Below are positions 63,933 through 64,000 of a stretch of DNA of 64,000 nt, one piece after another. The notes below the pieces were generated by a model. The model saw nothing but the letters and a program-made list of their open reading frames with translations. It did not search any database and was not told where the DNA came from. The stretch spans positions 18,745-82,744 of the forward strand of contig JBLXFD010000017.1 in assembly GCA_048262455.1 (NCBI GenBank), written 5' to 3'. The translations under genes were made by a program, and so were the position numbers. How positions within the stretch are numbered: position 1 is the first letter of the stretch; every line of letters starts with the position of its first letter. Source of the DNA: Psychromarinibacter sp048262455 (GTDB taxonomy: Bacteria; Pseudomonadota; Alphaproteobacteria; Rhodobacterales; Rhodobacteraceae).

Positions 63933-64000
63933 TTCTTCTTGTCGAAAAATACCTCTGGGGGAGTCCCGGCCAGGCCGGGACGGGGGACAGCGCCCCCCAC
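63933..64000 (-). repeat. gene-end element, copy F, cut by the right edge
   Basis: On the minus strand: hairpin GTCCCGGC-CTG-GCCGGGAC (63981-63974 with 63970-63963), then CCCAGAGGTATTTTTCGAC and AAGAAGAA. Part of a second hairpin (GGGGG...CCCCC) is seen at 63982-63998. Its orientation predicts a minus-strand gene ending just beyond the window. Confidence 0.7.

Overview
The window is very GC-rich DNA from an alphaproteobacterium, most likely the Rhodobacteraceae/roseobacter group. I infer this from the tol-pal cluster running into tilS and ftsH, the DUF484-xerC pair, the putR/putA pair, the TRAP and CUT2 transporters, and strong G/C bias at third codon positions. I cannot name a genus. No rRNA, tRNA, insertion sequence, prophage or CRISPR array was found.

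Layout. 1-4.5 kb: the end of a DMT exporter, a hypothetical gene, oligoendopeptidase F, and a small exopolysaccharide module (a NusG-like antiterminator followed by a priming sugar transferase). 4.5-8.6 kb: a proline catabolism pair, an Lrp-type regulator divergent from bifunctional putA. 8.6-12.3 kb: rhomboid protease, GFA protein, a small Flp-like pilin, an inositol-monophosphatase-family enzyme, a CDF metal transporter overlapping a lipoprotein gene. 12.3-21.9 kb: ybgC-tolQ-tolR-tolA-tolB-pal-cpoB-tilS-ftsH (cell envelope). 22-31.3 kb: MOSC protein, priA, transaldolase, DUF484-xerC, and a Ku-LigD end-joining operon. 31.4-34.1 kb: a PQQ glucose-dehydrogenase-like enzyme split into a membrane gene and a periplasmic gene. 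34.1-43.5 kb: phenylacetate degradation (paaK, convergent with paaA-B-C-D-E, an extra PaaA/PaaC-like gene and paaZ) with the repressor paaX upstream. 43.5-49 kb: a class III aminotransferase and a TAXI-type TRAP transporter. 49.4-59 kb: a nine-gene minus-strand operon for an unidentified sugar or polyol (SDR, three Gfo/Idh/MocA oxidoreductases, a TIM-barrel isomerase and a CUT2 ABC transporter). 59.2-63.9 kb: a secreted hypothetical protein, ychF, an XRE regulator, hisN and 8-oxoguanine deaminase.

The most unusual content is non-coding. (1) Two distant tandem pairs of about 175-212 bp elements (25.7-26.2 kb and 48.9-49.4 kb) differ in sequence but share one fold: nested stems with compensatory changes, a constant GGGAT that can pair with ATCCC across a stem (possible pseudoknot), and a 3' hairpin. 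(2) Six copies of a gene-end element, GC hairpin(s) then a GGGATATTT-like block then ACCAGAAGAA, are oriented so that each lies downstream of a gene; one sits between a binding-protein gene and its ABC ATPase gene. (3) A 130 bp nested inverted repeat lies between paaA and paaB. (4) A CATCAC-N27-GTGATG site overlies the paaA promoter and a near copy (GTCATG right arm) overlies the paaX start. The spacing is that known for PaaX operators. All are read from sequence only; no database search or folding software was used.
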